Source of the DNA: Darwinimomas sp963643215
GTDB lineage: Bacteria > Bacillota > Clostridia > Lachnospirales > Lachnospiraceae
NCBI GenBank assembly: GCA_963643215.1
Contig: CAVIJY010000002.1
Coordinates: 8,305-72,304 of the forward strand
Direction: 5' to 3'
Length of the DNA stretch: 64,000 bases
Shown here: positions 53,215-61,892 of the stretch, piece by piece
Layout of the letters: every line of letters starts with the position of its first letter
How positions within the stretch are numbered: the first letter of the stretch is position 1
Notes under the pieces: model-generated
Databases searched by the model: none
What the model saw: the letters and a program-made list of their open reading frames with translations, nothing else
Told to the model about the DNA's origin: nothing
Program-made: the position numbers and the translations under genes

Positions 53215-54275
53215 GCCTGCACCTCCTCATATCCTTCCAGATCAGGCTCCGCACCCAGACCCGCCGCGCCGTCATTCAGGATCAGCTTTCCGTCCTTTAT
53301 CTCATGAGCCAGCCTCCATGTGCCTGAAGCCCGTTCCAGATCGGCAAGCGAGATGTCAAGCTGCGACAGATTGGCCGCTACTGCCGCGCTGTGGATATTG
53401 GCCAGGAATCCTCCGAAGCTCTCATATGTATACGAAACCTTCAGATAATGCGCCTCCGTCAGAGTCGTCACTATGCGGGTCTCGCATATGCCGCCGATGG
53501 TATCAGTGTCAAATGTGACGGTAGCCACATCTCCCTTTTCTATAAACTGCTCCAGCTCCAGCACTGAAGCGGCATATTCTCCGTCCTCCATGGGCTGATC
53601 AAATGTCTGAGCCAGCTTGTATATGCCTCCGAAGTCTCCGTACAGGCAGGGATTTGAGACACACGCTATCTCCATATCCTCGATATCCTTAAAGAGCGAC
53701 ATGGTCTGATCATGGTCAAGTATATGATCCAGATCCAGTGTTATCTTTATATCCGGTCCTACGGCCTTCCTGACGGCTCTTATCACATCCGCGGCCGGAG
53801 TCATCACCAGCCTGCGGAAATCCAGCGTGGCAAAGGGCAGTCCGTGAAGCGGATTGAACTTAATGGATGTGTATCCCTTTGCAACAACCTTTACCGCCGC
53901 CTCTGCATACTCCTGCGGCGTGACACAGTCGGTATCCCATCCGCATGCTCTCAGCACTATGGGACGCAGCATCTTTCCTCCCAGCAGGTTGTATACCGGC
54001 TGTCTTGTCTTCTTTCCGAAGATGTCCCACATGCAGGCCTCTACAGCTCCCAGAGCTGATGAAAGCGGTCCGTTGTCATGGCATCTGAACATCTCTCCCA
54101 TGCTCTCCGTGTTGTAGACGGATCTTCCTATGAGTCTGTTCTTCACCAGTCCCAGAGTAAACTGTGCGATAGGACATGCAAGCTCGCTGTAGCCCTTCAG
54201 GCCGTTCTCCGCCTCTACCTCCACGATAGCCGGAGCGCCTGTCTTTTTGTACAGGCGTATCGCCTTGATCTTCAT
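53211..54275 (-). CDS. Divergent enolase-superfamily protein
   Basis: A 354-residue protein of the same superfamily, first gene of the pair. First metal ligand region ITLDLDH is present and a later acid lies in MEDGEYAA, but the segment that normally reads E-x-P/EEP is CVSNPCLYG. The second metal ligand is therefore replaced by Asn/Ser. It may have altered chemistry or act with its partner. The start at 54275 (MKIKAIRLYKK) follows AAAGGGGG at good spacing; the longer frame has no support. Confidence 0.78.
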   Translation of the reverse strand: MKIKAIRLYKKTGAPAIVEVEAENGLKGYSELACPIAQFTLGLVKNRLIGRSVYNTESMGEMFRCHDNGPLSSALGAVEACMWDIFGKKTRQPVYNLLGGKMLRPIVLRACGWDTDCVTPQEYAEAAVKVVAKGYTSIKFNPLHGLPFATLDFRRLVMTPAADVIRAVRKAVGPDIKITLDLDHILDHDQTMSLFKDIEDMEIACVSNPCLYGDFGGIYKLAQTFDQPMEDGEYAASVLELEQFIEKGDVATVTFDTDTIGGICETRIVTTLTEAHYLKVSYTYESFGGFLANIHSAAVAANLSQLDISLADLERASGTWRLAHEIKDGKLILNDGAAGLGAEPDLEGYEEVQA

Positions 54276-54330
54276 AAATAACCCCCTTTGCGGTGTTTGA
54301 ATCCTGCGTACCAGGTCAGTGTAGCACGCA

Positions 54331-54359
54331 AACACCCCGTACACAATGTACGGGGTGTT
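54331..54359 (-). terminator. Perfect 12-bp hairpin between prfC and the enolase-family pair
   Basis: AACACCCCGTAC pairs perfectly with GTACGGGGTGTT around a five-base loop. The T tract is short (TTTG), so it may be a weak terminator of prfC or an operator for the next operon. The rest of the 245-base gap is hairpin-rich without a gene. Confidence 0.55.
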
Positions 54360-54498
54360 ATACATTCCATACCTCTTCGTTTCCTCGCGATGCTCAGCGG
54401 TTCGCTGTCTCCACTCCGCCGTCGCGCTTCGCGCTCGAGCGATCGTGGACAGCTATCGCATGGCACTTCGTAAACGCGTGCTGCTTGCGCGGCACGCG

Positions 54499-54524
54499 AA
54501 CTCAGTGCTCAAACTCAGTGCTCA
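54499..54524. repeat. Perfect 13-bp tandem duplication at the prfC stop
   Basis: AACTCAGTGCTCA occurs twice head-to-tail; the second copy includes the prfC stop codon. A local duplication. Confidence 0.8.
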
Positions 54525-56105
54525 TCGGCTGAATTCGCTCAGCACCAGACCGGGGTTGCGGTCCAGAGTCATCCGTATGCTCCATTCATTTGCCCAGATC
54601 AGCAGCGGATTGCCCTTCAGATCCTCCACGCGCTTCATATCGCTGGTGCCCTGCAGCCTGTCCACGGGAACAGGAGTCTCGACAACCCAGCGGATATGCT
54701 CATAGGGGAGTATATCCATCGCAACCTCGACATTATACTCATTCTTCAGTCTGTATGTCAGCACCTCAAACTGCAGCACGCCGACCACTCCGACTATGAT
54801 CTCCTCCATTCCGGTATTCATCTCTCGGAATATCTGGATGGCTCCCTCCTGCGCTATCTGATAGATGCCCTTCGTGAACTGCTTGCGCTTCATCGTATCC
54901 ACCTGACGAACCCTCGCAAAATGCTCCGGGGCAAATGTCGGTATGCCCTCGAACTGCACTTTCTTCTTCGCCGTGGATATGGTGTCTCCTATGGAGAATA
55001 TGCCCGGATCAAATATGCCGATGATATCTCCGGCGTATGCCCTCTCTACGATCTTGCGCTCGTCCGCCATCATCTGCGTCGACTGATTCAGGCGCAGCTT
55101 CCGGCCGGTCTGTACATGATCGACCTCCATTCCGGCCTCGTACTCACCCGAGCAGATGCGCATGAAGGCGATGCGGTCACGATGCGCCTTGTTCATATTG
55201 GCCTGTATTTTGAATACAAATGCCGAGAAGAACTCATCCTGCATGGGATCAACTATCCCGTCCAGCGTCTCTCTGGGCAGCGGTGATGTGGTCATCTTAA
55301 GGAAATGCTCCAGAAATGTCTGCACACCGAAATTGGTCAGCGCCGATCCGAAAAATACCGGCGAGAGCTCGCCCCTGTCAACCCTTGCCTGATCGAGCTC
55401 GTCGCTGGCTCCGTCCAGCATCTCTATATCATCCAGAAGCTGTCTGTGAAAGCCCGGCGTGATGAGCGAATCCAGCTCCGGATCCTGCGCGTCTATGTAT
55501 CTTGTCTCAACCTCCTCCATACCCGCATGCGCGGCTGTGAAGAGATTCACCTTTCCTGATGTGCGGTCATAGACCCCCTTGAAGCTCTTGCCGCTTCCTA
55601 TCGGCCAGTTCACCGGGCATGTTCTTATGCCCAGCACCGATTCTATCTCGTCCAGCAGCTCGTAGGGATCTCTCGAATCACGATCCAGCTTGTTTATAAA
55701 TGTAAATATGGGAATATGGCGCAGTGTACATACCTTGAAGAGCTTGATGGTCTGCGCCTCCACGCCTTTTCCCGCGTCGATGACCATGACCGCTGAATCT
55801 GCAGCCATGAGCGTACGGTATGTATCCTCGGAGAAGTCCTGATGTCCCGGTGTATCCAGTATGTTGATGCAGAAGCCGTCATAGTTGAACTGCATCACGG
55901 ATGATGTGACGGAGATTCCTCTCTCCTTTTCTATATCCATCCAGTCTGAAACTGCGTATTTCTGTGTCTTCTTGCCCTTTACGGAGCCTGCCAGATTGAT
56001 AGCTCCGCCGTAGAGCAGGAACTTCTCCGTGAGTGTTGTCTTCCCGGCATCCGGGTGGGATATGATTGCAAATGTGCGTCTCTTCTTTACCTCATCAAAA
56101 AGCAT
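54522..56105 (-). CDS. prfC: Peptide chain release factor 3
   Basis: A 527-residue translational GTPase that removes RF1/RF2 from ribosomes. G-domain motifs are SHPDAGKTTLTEKFLLYG (P-loop), the ILDTPGHQDFSEDTYR switch II, and FINKLDRDSRDP. RF3-specific C-terminal features such as GVLQFEVLTYRLKNEYNV are present, and the length is normal. It follows degV by five bases, indicating co-transcription. Confidence 0.97.
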   Translation of the reverse strand: MLFDEVKKRRTFAIISHPDAGKTTLTEKFLLYGGAINLAGSVKGKKTQKYAVSDWMDIEKERGISVTSSVMQFNYDGFCINILDTPGHQDFSEDTYRTLMAADSAVMVIDAGKGVEAQTIKLFKVCTLRHIPIFTFINKLDRDSRDPYELLDEIESVLGIRTCPVNWPIGSGKSFKGVYDRTSGKVNLFTAAHAGMEEVETRYIDAQDPELDSLITPGFHRQLLDDIEMLDGASDELDQARVDRGELSPVFFGSALTNFGVQTFLEHFLKMTTSPLPRETLDGIVDPMQDEFFSAFVFKIQANMNKAHRDRIAFMRICSGEYEAGMEVDHVQTGRKLRLNQSTQMMADERKIVERAYAGDIIGIFDPGIFSIGDTISTAKKKVQFEGIPTFAPEHFARVRQVDTMKRKQFTKGIYQIAQEGAIQIFREMNTGMEEIIVGVVGVLQFEVLTYRLKNEYNVEVAMDILPYEHIRWVVETPVPVDRLQGTSDMKRVEDLKGNPLLIWANEWSIRMTLDRNPGLVLSEFSR

Positions 56106-56110
56106 GTTTT

Positions 56111-56953
56111 TTAATACCCCACTATGATACCGTTTCTCTCTGCATAGAAGCAGTCGAGACCTCTGGTCTTATATATACTGATCATCTCGGCGTTGATGCC
56201 GAGCTCCCTGACTATGCTGTCCTTGAGCTGCTGAGCCAGCTGAGGATTGTTTACATGAGATATCACTATCTCGTTGTCCGGACGGTTGCGGCGCTCACGG
56301 ATGTCCCCGATGATGGAGGCTATAACCTTGGCATTGCCCCGTGCGCTGTTCTTCAGCTTTATGCGGCCCTCTCCGTCGTCCGTGCCGATGCCCCACAGCT
56401 TCAGAGCCTTTGCAAAGAAGCCGACTATGGGCGTCACACGGCCGTTCTTTATCAGATTGTTGTATGAGCAAAGCGCAAAAACAGTATGGGTATGCTTTGC
56501 CTGATCCTTGGCCATCTCCACGACCCTGTCAAAATCATATCCCGCCTTGATGCACTCTATAACCTTGTTGATGATGATGATATTGGTCGGGCCTGTGCCG
56601 CCGGAATCTATGACATCCACCTTCTTGTCCGCGTGCTTTTCCTGTATCATGTGGCGCCCGGCCATAGCGGCATTGAAGCTTCCCGATAGATTCTGAGATA
56701 TGGTAAATGCTATCGCATGCCCCTGCCTCTCGAAATACTGAAGCCACTCTCCCGGCGACGGGCATGCCGTCTTTCCTGCTTCGTGTGAGCTGTCTATCAG
56801 ATCAACCAGATGATCCACATCCAGCTTTTCATCATCCACCAGCTCCTCTTCCCTGAAGCTTATCTTAAATGGTATAGTCTTAAAGCTGATCTTGTTCTCC
56901 GGATCCTCGAAATCATACAGATCACAGCTGGTATCGGCGATAAGATTCCACAT
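56111..56953 (-). CDS. DegV-family fatty-acid-binding protein
   Basis: A 280-residue DegV protein. Members bind fatty acids, and some (FakB) present them to the FakA kinase. It begins LIADTSCDLYDFED, has the conserved SPGEWLQYFERQGHAIAFTI and SQNLSGSFNAAMAGR loops and the SYNNLIKNGRVTPIVGF segment. No FakA is nearby. It heads a two-gene operon with prfC and is divergent from the LysR gene. Confidence 0.9.
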   Translation of the reverse strand: MWNLIADTSCDLYDFEDPENKISFKTIPFKISFREEELVDDEKLDVDHLVDLIDSSHEAGKTACPSPGEWLQYFERQGHAIAFTISQNLSGSFNAAMAGRHMIQEKHADKKVDVIDSGGTGPTNIIIINKVIECIKAGYDFDRVVEMAKDQAKHTHTVFALCSYNNLIKNGRVTPIVGFFAKALKLWGIGTDDGEGRIKLKNSARGNAKVIASIIGDIRERRNRPDNEIVISHVNNPQLAQQLKDSIVRELGINAEMISIYKTRGLDCFYAERNGIIVGY

Positions 56954-56994
56954 AATACTACCTCCGCACTGATATGCACCTAAACTGTCGCTTC

Positions 56995-57091
56995 ATTATA
57001 GCACCCAAAGTAATGAATCACCACATAAAAGTGATATGTGGGTAATAACAATCTTTTTCTTGTTGTCATTTCCATAAATGAACGATATATT
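56995..57091. promoter_or_regulatory. Divergent degV / lysR promoter region
   Basis: Plus strand for lysR: TTGTCA (57063-57068), 17 bases, TATATT (57086-57091). Minus strand for degV: TATAAT at 57000-56995. Between them CACATA-AAAGTGA-TATGTG is a 19-bp inverted repeat with T/A ends that could be the LysR-type autoregulatory operator. Confidence 0.65.
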
Positions 57092-57125
57092 AGATGGTAT
57101 CAATCGAAATCTATTGAGGTAACCT

Positions 57126-58085
57126 ATGAATTTTCAAAATCTTGAATACTTTATAACGGTGGCCAAGGAACGCAATATAACCCGGGCGGCAGAGTCGCTC
57201 GGCATCACCCAGCAGGCGCTCAGCAATCAGATCAGCCGTCTGGAGCAGGAGCTCGGATGCAGTCTGTTTGACCGCAAAAACGGCTTTGAGCTGACCCCCT
57301 CGGGACGCTGCTTCTATGACTCCTCGGTCAAGATACTTGACATAAATCAGGAGACAGCCAATCTGCTGAACGATATCAATGACAACCAGCGCGGAGAGCT
57401 CCGCATAGGCATATCATTTTCCCGCGGGCAGGCCATACTCCCGCTCCTGCTCCCTGAGTTTCAGCGAATGTATCCGCATGTGACCCTGCGGGTCACGGAG
57501 GGCGTCACCGAGACCCTCGAGGCGGCATTTGAAAAGGGACAGATAGATCTGCTTTTTGAATATGCTCCGTTCTCGCTCGATTCCGCCGTAACCACCAATC
57601 TCATGCGTGAGAAGGCATATCTCGCCGTACCGCGCACGCTTCTGGAGGAAAACTTCGGCAGCGAGGCCGACGCTGTGATAGAGGAGTATCACAAAAAGCC
57701 TGATCTTAAGATATTCAAGGACTTCCCGTTTGTAATGCTCAAGGAGCATGACCGCATCCGCTCGCTTGTACTGAGGGAGTTCACATACAACGGAGTGTCT
57801 CCGCACATAGTCATGGAGACGCAGAACATCCAGACCGCGTTTGTGCTGGCCACAGAAGGACTGGGGATCGCGGTTATCCCCGAGATATATCTTCGAAGCC
57901 CCTATACGGTATGCAGCCGTGAAAATCCGGAGGTTGAAAAGAAAGCCTTGATACTTCCCTTCCCCGGCAATCGCTATATAGATACAGTGGCTATCGGATA
58001 CAACTCCGGGAGATATGTCAGTAAGATCGCAAAAAGCTTCATAGAGCTCAGCGAAAGAAGATTCAGACAGATAGCAGCAGAATGA
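57126..58085 (+). CDS. LysR-family transcriptional regulator
   Basis: A 319-residue LysR regulator with an N-terminal winged HTH (NITRAAESLGITQQALSNQI, about residues 18-37; LEQELGCSLFDRKNGFELTP) and a two-lobed effector-binding domain (ELRIGISFSRGQAILPLLLP onward). The ribosome site is GAGGTAACCT. It is divergent from degV-prfC and convergent with the ior operon. Effector and targets are unknown. Confidence 0.92.
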   Translation: MNFQNLEYFITVAKERNITRAAESLGITQQALSNQISRLEQELGCSLFDRKNGFELTPSGRCFYDSSVKILDINQETANLLNDINDNQRGELRIGISFSRGQAILPLLLPEFQRMYPHVTLRVTEGVTETLEAAFEKGQIDLLFEYAPFSLDSAVTTNLMREKAYLAVPRTLLEENFGSEADAVIEEYHKKPDLKIFKDFPFVMLKEHDRIRSLVLREFTYNGVSPHIVMETQNIQTAFVLATEGLGIAVIPEIYLRSPYTVCSRENPEVEKKALILPFPGNRYIDTVAIGYNSGRYVSKIAKSFIELSERRFRQIAAE

Positions 58086-58089
58086 GAAC

Positions 58090-58118
58090 AGGCGGCCCGC
58101 AGGCCGCCTGTTTTTATG
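58090..58118 (+). terminator. Intrinsic terminator of the LysR gene
   Basis: ACAGGCGGCC pairs perfectly with GGCCGCCTGT around CGCA, then TTTT. Confidence 0.9.
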
Positions 58119-58169
58119 AGCAATCAAGTTCCGCTGTCACATGCCTCAAACCGCTTCTTCTGTTCAGCT

Positions 58170-58233
58170 TCCTCTGTCCAGCCTCTCTGACAACCACTCA
58201 CTGGCCACTGACCTCTACCCACTAACCACTGCC
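58170..58233. repeat. Low-complexity C/A-rich tract
   Basis: Imperfect short direct repeats of the type CCACTGACC, CCACTAACC and CCACTGCCC fill the space between the LysR terminator and the aminotransferase stop. No regular period. Confidence 0.5.
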
Positions 58234-58234
58234 C

Positions 58235-59428
58235 TCAAAGCGTCTCCTCCGCCAGCTTTTTAAACACCGGCAGAGATCTCTCTATCATATCATGCGATAC
58301 GCAATACGCTATTCTCACATAGCCTTCGACTCCGAAGCTGTCGCTCGGAACCAGAAGCAGATCATGCTTCATGGCCTTTTGTGAGAATGCCGCGGCATCG
58401 CCTCCCGGACATTTCATAAACAGATAAAAGGCTCCGTCCGGATGTATGCACTCAAAGCCCATGTCGGTCAACGCCTCGTACATGGTATCTCGATTCCTTT
58501 TATATGCTTCAAGGTCGGATGTCAGATCCGTACACTCGGCCACAACTCTCTGCATCATGGCGGGAGCGCATACGAAGCCGAGCGCACGGCCTGCTCCGGC
58601 TATTGCCGCCATGATCTGTGATGCATCCGGCATAGCCGACGGCACATAGATATATCCGATGCGCTCTCCCGGAAGAGACAGCGACTTGCTGTACGAATAG
58701 CATACTATGGAATATCTGTATTCATTCGGGAAGAACGGAACCTTGATATCCGCGTCATATACCAGCTCTCTGTACGGCTCATCCGCGATCAGATAGATCG
58801 GATGTCCGTATGTGCTGCCCTTCTCCTCCAGCAGACCGACAAGCCGTCTTACATTCTCCGCAGTAAGGATCGAACCTGACGGATTGTTCGGGGTATTGAT
58901 GATGACGGCCTTTGTATGCGGTGTAATCACCCTTTCCAGAGCCTCAAAGTCTATCTGGAAAAGCTTCTCATCCGCCGGACATACCACAAATTTGGCTCCC
59001 GCATTCTCGGCATATACTCTGTACTCCGGAAAGAACGGAGCTATCGCTATATACTCATCATCGTCTGATTTGAGCGCCTTCAGAGTGATGGTCAGCGAGG
59101 CCGCCGCACCGCATGTCATGTAGAGATCACCGGCCGCCGCATTGCAGCTGAATCTCCTGTTCAGGTCTGCTGCGATCTTCTCTCTCACCTTCAGATCTCC
59201 CGCAGCCGATGTATATCCGTGCAGCGTAACCGCGTCCATGGAGCTCTCCAGCTCCATGATAGTCTTCTTGACCTTTGCGGGAGGCTCTATGCTGGGATTG
59301 CCCAGAGAAAAGTCGTATACATTGTCCCTTCCGACCTCTGTCGCCCGGCGGCTTCCGTACTCGAAAAGATCACGGATCGCAGATCGTCCTGTTCCGAGCT
59401 CATACATATGTTCATTAATCTGTGCCAT
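58235..59428 (-). CDS. PLP-dependent class I/II aminotransferase
   Basis: A 397-residue fold-type I aminotransferase. Visible features are the NTPNNPSGSIL loop (about residue 173), ADEPYRELVYD with the cofactor Asp, the Schiff-base Lys in SYSKSLSLPGERIGY (about 238), and VRIAYC with the carboxylate-binding Arg. It is last in an operon with iorA/iorB and a CoA ligase and overlaps iorB by 14 bases, so its keto-acid partner is probably an arylpyruvate. Its own ribosome site (AAGGAGAATGA) is inside iorB. Confidence 0.88.
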   Translation of the reverse strand: MAQINEHMYELGTGRSAIRDLFEYGSRRATEVGRDNVYDFSLGNPSIEPPAKVKKTIMELESSMDAVTLHGYTSAAGDLKVREKIAADLNRRFSCNAAAGDLYMTCGAAASLTITLKALKSDDDEYIAIAPFFPEYRVYAENAGAKFVVCPADEKLFQIDFEALERVITPHTKAVIINTPNNPSGSILTAENVRRLVGLLEEKGSTYGHPIYLIADEPYRELVYDADIKVPFFPNEYRYSIVCYSYSKSLSLPGERIGYIYVPSAMPDASQIMAAIAGAGRALGFVCAPAMMQRVVAECTDLTSDLEAYKRNRDTMYEALTDMGFECIHPDGAFYLFMKCPGGDAAAFSQKAMKHDLLLVPSDSFGVEGYVRIAYCVSHDMIERSLPVFKKLAEETL

Positions 59429-59996
59429 TCATTCTCCTTCCCAGCTTAAATGCCCTCTCATTGATCTCATATGTCCGGGGCTTGACGGTTGCCTTGAGCG
59501 CCTTGAGCCATTTCTCCTCGGGTATATCAAAGTATCCTGACAGTCTTCCGATCAGCACTATGTTGGCCGCCTTGGCAAAGCCCGCCTGCTCAGCTAGCGC
59601 GAGCGCATCCACCGCGTCCACATCTATGCCGCGGCTTCTGAGCGTATCAAGCACATCATGCGGATACTCCGCCGCGCCTATGATGACAGGCATCGGATCT
59701 ATCTCCTGATCATTGACTATGACCTTGCCGTCCGGCTTCAGACACTGTATATATCTGGCAGCCTCTATCTTCTCAAATGCAAGTATATAATCCGCCTCTC
59801 CCTCGGAAATGACGGGGGAATATACCCTGTCGCCGAATCTCACATATGTGACCACGCTTCCGCCGCGCTGGCTCATGCCGTGCACCTCGGACATCTTCAC
59901 ATCATAGCCCTCGTCGACCAGAAGTCTGCCGAGCAGATTGCATGCCACGAGGGTTCCCTGTCCTCCGACTCCGACGATCATGATATTTCTTGTCAT
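59415..59996 (-). CDS. iorB: Indolepyruvate:ferredoxin oxidoreductase beta subunit
   Basis: A 193-residue gamma-type subunit of 2-oxoacid oxidoreductases, beginning IMIVGVGGQGTLVACNLLGR. The family loop MSEVHGMSQRGGSVVTYVRF is present, followed by ADYILAFEKIEAARY. With IorA it interconverts arylpyruvate plus CoA and aryl-acetyl-CoA plus CO2 and reduced ferredoxin. The start overlaps the iorA stop (ATGA). Confidence 0.93.
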   Translation of the reverse strand: MTRNIMIVGVGGQGTLVACNLLGRLLVDEGYDVKMSEVHGMSQRGGSVVTYVRFGDRVYSPVISEGEADYILAFEKIEAARYIQCLKPDGKVIVNDQEIDPMPVIIGAAEYPHDVLDTLRSRGIDVDAVDALALAEQAGFAKAANIVLIGRLSGYFDIPEEKWLKALKATVKPRTYEINERAFKLGRRMNGTD

Positions 59997-61861
59997 CGTC
60001 CTGCACCTCCTTCGCTGTCCGCAGAGCCGCCGCCTGCTGTCTTCGCCGCGCCTTCAGCCCCTGCCGCTTTTGCCACTTTTGCGGCCTTGGCTCTGTCTGC
60101 CAGCTCCTTGCCCGTTCTGTTGATCATGGCATCACCCGTGATAGCATCAAAGCGGCACATCTGCTTGCATACGCCGCAGCCGATGCACAGCGTGGGATCT
60201 ATATGCGCCTTGCCGTCCTTGATGGATATGGACGGACAGCCGATCCTCATGCATGACCTGCATGTCACGCAGCTGTCCTTATCTACTTCCAGCGGAGGAA
60301 GCGGCTTTACGGATTTGAGCAGTGCGCACGGTCTTCGCGATATGATAACCGACGGCTCATCCGCCTCGAGCTCCTCCATGATCGCTCTTTCGGTTTCCTC
60401 AAGATCATACGGATCGCATACTCGAACCCTGTTTATCCCGAGCGCTCTGCAAAGCATCTCGAGATCTATCTTTGTGGCCGGATCTCCCTTTATGTTGTAT
60501 CCCGTGGTGGGATTCTGCTGATGTCCCGTCATGCCGGTTATGGAGTTGTCAACTATGATGACGGTGGCATTGCTTGCATTGTAGGCTACATTGGCAAGTC
60601 CCGTCATGCCGCTGTGCATGAATGTGGAGTCTCCTATGACGCTGACCGTTCTCTTGGCGTCTCCACCGGCCTTGAGAAAGCCGTGGTTGCCGCTTATCGA
60701 GGCTCCCATGCAAAGCACGGAATCTACGGCATTCAGCGGTGCCGATGATCCGAGCGTATAGCAGCCTATATCTCCGAGCACCGTGATGCCGTGCTTTGAC
60801 AGCTCATAGAAAAGTCCTCTGTGAGGACATCCCGAGCACATGATCGGAGGGCGTACAGGCACATCCACCGGCTCCGGATGCTCCTTTTGAGGAAGCCCGA
60901 ATGCTTCGGCGATGATCCGCTGTGAAAACTCATATGTGACAGGGAGTATGTTCTTTCCCTCGACAGCAAGCCCCATGGCCTTGCAGGCGTCCTCTATGAC
61001 CGGATCCAGCTCCTCGACGACGACTACTCTCTCATACTTCCCGCAAAAGCTCCTGAGGAGTTCCTGCGGAAGCGGGTTGAGAATGCCGAGCTTCAGCACC
61101 CCTACGGTATCTCCGAATACCTCCTTTACATACTCATAGCATGTTCCCGAGGTGATGATCCCCAGCTTTGTGCTTTTGTCCGCTGCCGGCTCGACCCTGT
61201 TGAGCGGTGATGTCTCCGCATACTGCGCGAGCCTTTTCATGCGCTCCTCCACGATCGGATGCTTTTTCATGGCATTGGCCGGCGCCATGATGTACTTCGC
61301 CGGGCGCTTCTCGTACGGAACAGGCTCTCTTTCGATCCTTTCCTCCAGCTCTACGCTGCACTGCGAATGCGCTATTCTGGTGCATGTACGAAACAGCACA
61401 GGCGTATCGAACTGCTCCGATATGTCAAATGCAATCTTGGCATACTCCTTGGCCTCTCTCGAGTCTGCGGGCTCTATCATCGGAAGCTTGGCGGCGATGG
61501 CGTAATGCCGCGAGTCCTGCTCATTCTGTGAGGAATGCATGCTCGGATCGTCCGCCACACATACGAGAAGGCCCGCATTGACTCCGGTATATGAAAGCGT
61601 AAAGAGCGGGTCCGCTGCCACATTCAGTCCTACATGCTTCATACCGCAGGCGCTTCTTTTTCCTGCCAGAGACGCGCCGTACGCGGTCTCCATGGCCACC
61701 TTCTCATTCGGCGCCCATTCCGCATAGATCTCGTCATATGTCGCCGCGAACTCCGTGATCTCTGTAGAGGGCGTTCCCGGATACGCGGAAACCACGCATA
61801 CTCCGGCCTCATACAGTCCTCTTGCCACGGCCTCATTGCCAAGCATAAGTTTTCTTGCCAT
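59993..61861 (-). CDS. iorA: Indolepyruvate:ferredoxin oxidoreductase alpha subunit
   Basis: A 622-residue TPP- and iron-sulfur-containing catalytic subunit. The N-terminal pyrimidine domain (GAYPGTPSTEI-like VVSAYPGTPSTEITEFAATY) is followed by a TPP domain with GDSTFMHSGMTGLANVAYNA and VIIVDNSITGMTGHQQNPT. Two [4Fe-4S] motifs follow: CVTCRSCMRIGC and CIGCGVCKQMC. An Ala/Lys/Gly-rich tail (about 590-622) is unusual and probably disordered. The ATG at 61861 (MARKLMLGN) has GAGGAGA upstream. The enzyme is reversible and oxygen-sensitive, fitting an anaerobe. Confidence 0.95.
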   Translation of the reverse strand: MARKLMLGNEAVARGLYEAGVCVVSAYPGTPSTEITEFAATYDEIYAEWAPNEKVAMETAYGASLAGKRSACGMKHVGLNVAADPLFTLSYTGVNAGLLVCVADDPSMHSSQNEQDSRHYAIAAKLPMIEPADSREAKEYAKIAFDISEQFDTPVLFRTCTRIAHSQCSVELEERIEREPVPYEKRPAKYIMAPANAMKKHPIVEERMKRLAQYAETSPLNRVEPAADKSTKLGIITSGTCYEYVKEVFGDTVGVLKLGILNPLPQELLRSFCGKYERVVVVEELDPVIEDACKAMGLAVEGKNILPVTYEFSQRIIAEAFGLPQKEHPEPVDVPVRPPIMCSGCPHRGLFYELSKHGITVLGDIGCYTLGSSAPLNAVDSVLCMGASISGNHGFLKAGGDAKRTVSVIGDSTFMHSGMTGLANVAYNASNATVIIVDNSITGMTGHQQNPTTGYNIKGDPATKIDLEMLCRALGINRVRVCDPYDLEETERAIMEELEADEPSVIISRRPCALLKSVKPLPPLEVDKDSCVTCRSCMRIGCPSISIKDGKAHIDPTLCIGCGVCKQMCRFDAITGDAMINRTGKELADRAKAAKVAKAAGAEGAAKTAGGGSADSEGGAGR

Positions 61862-61892
61862 TTCATCTCTCCTCATGTAACAATGTGCTGCA

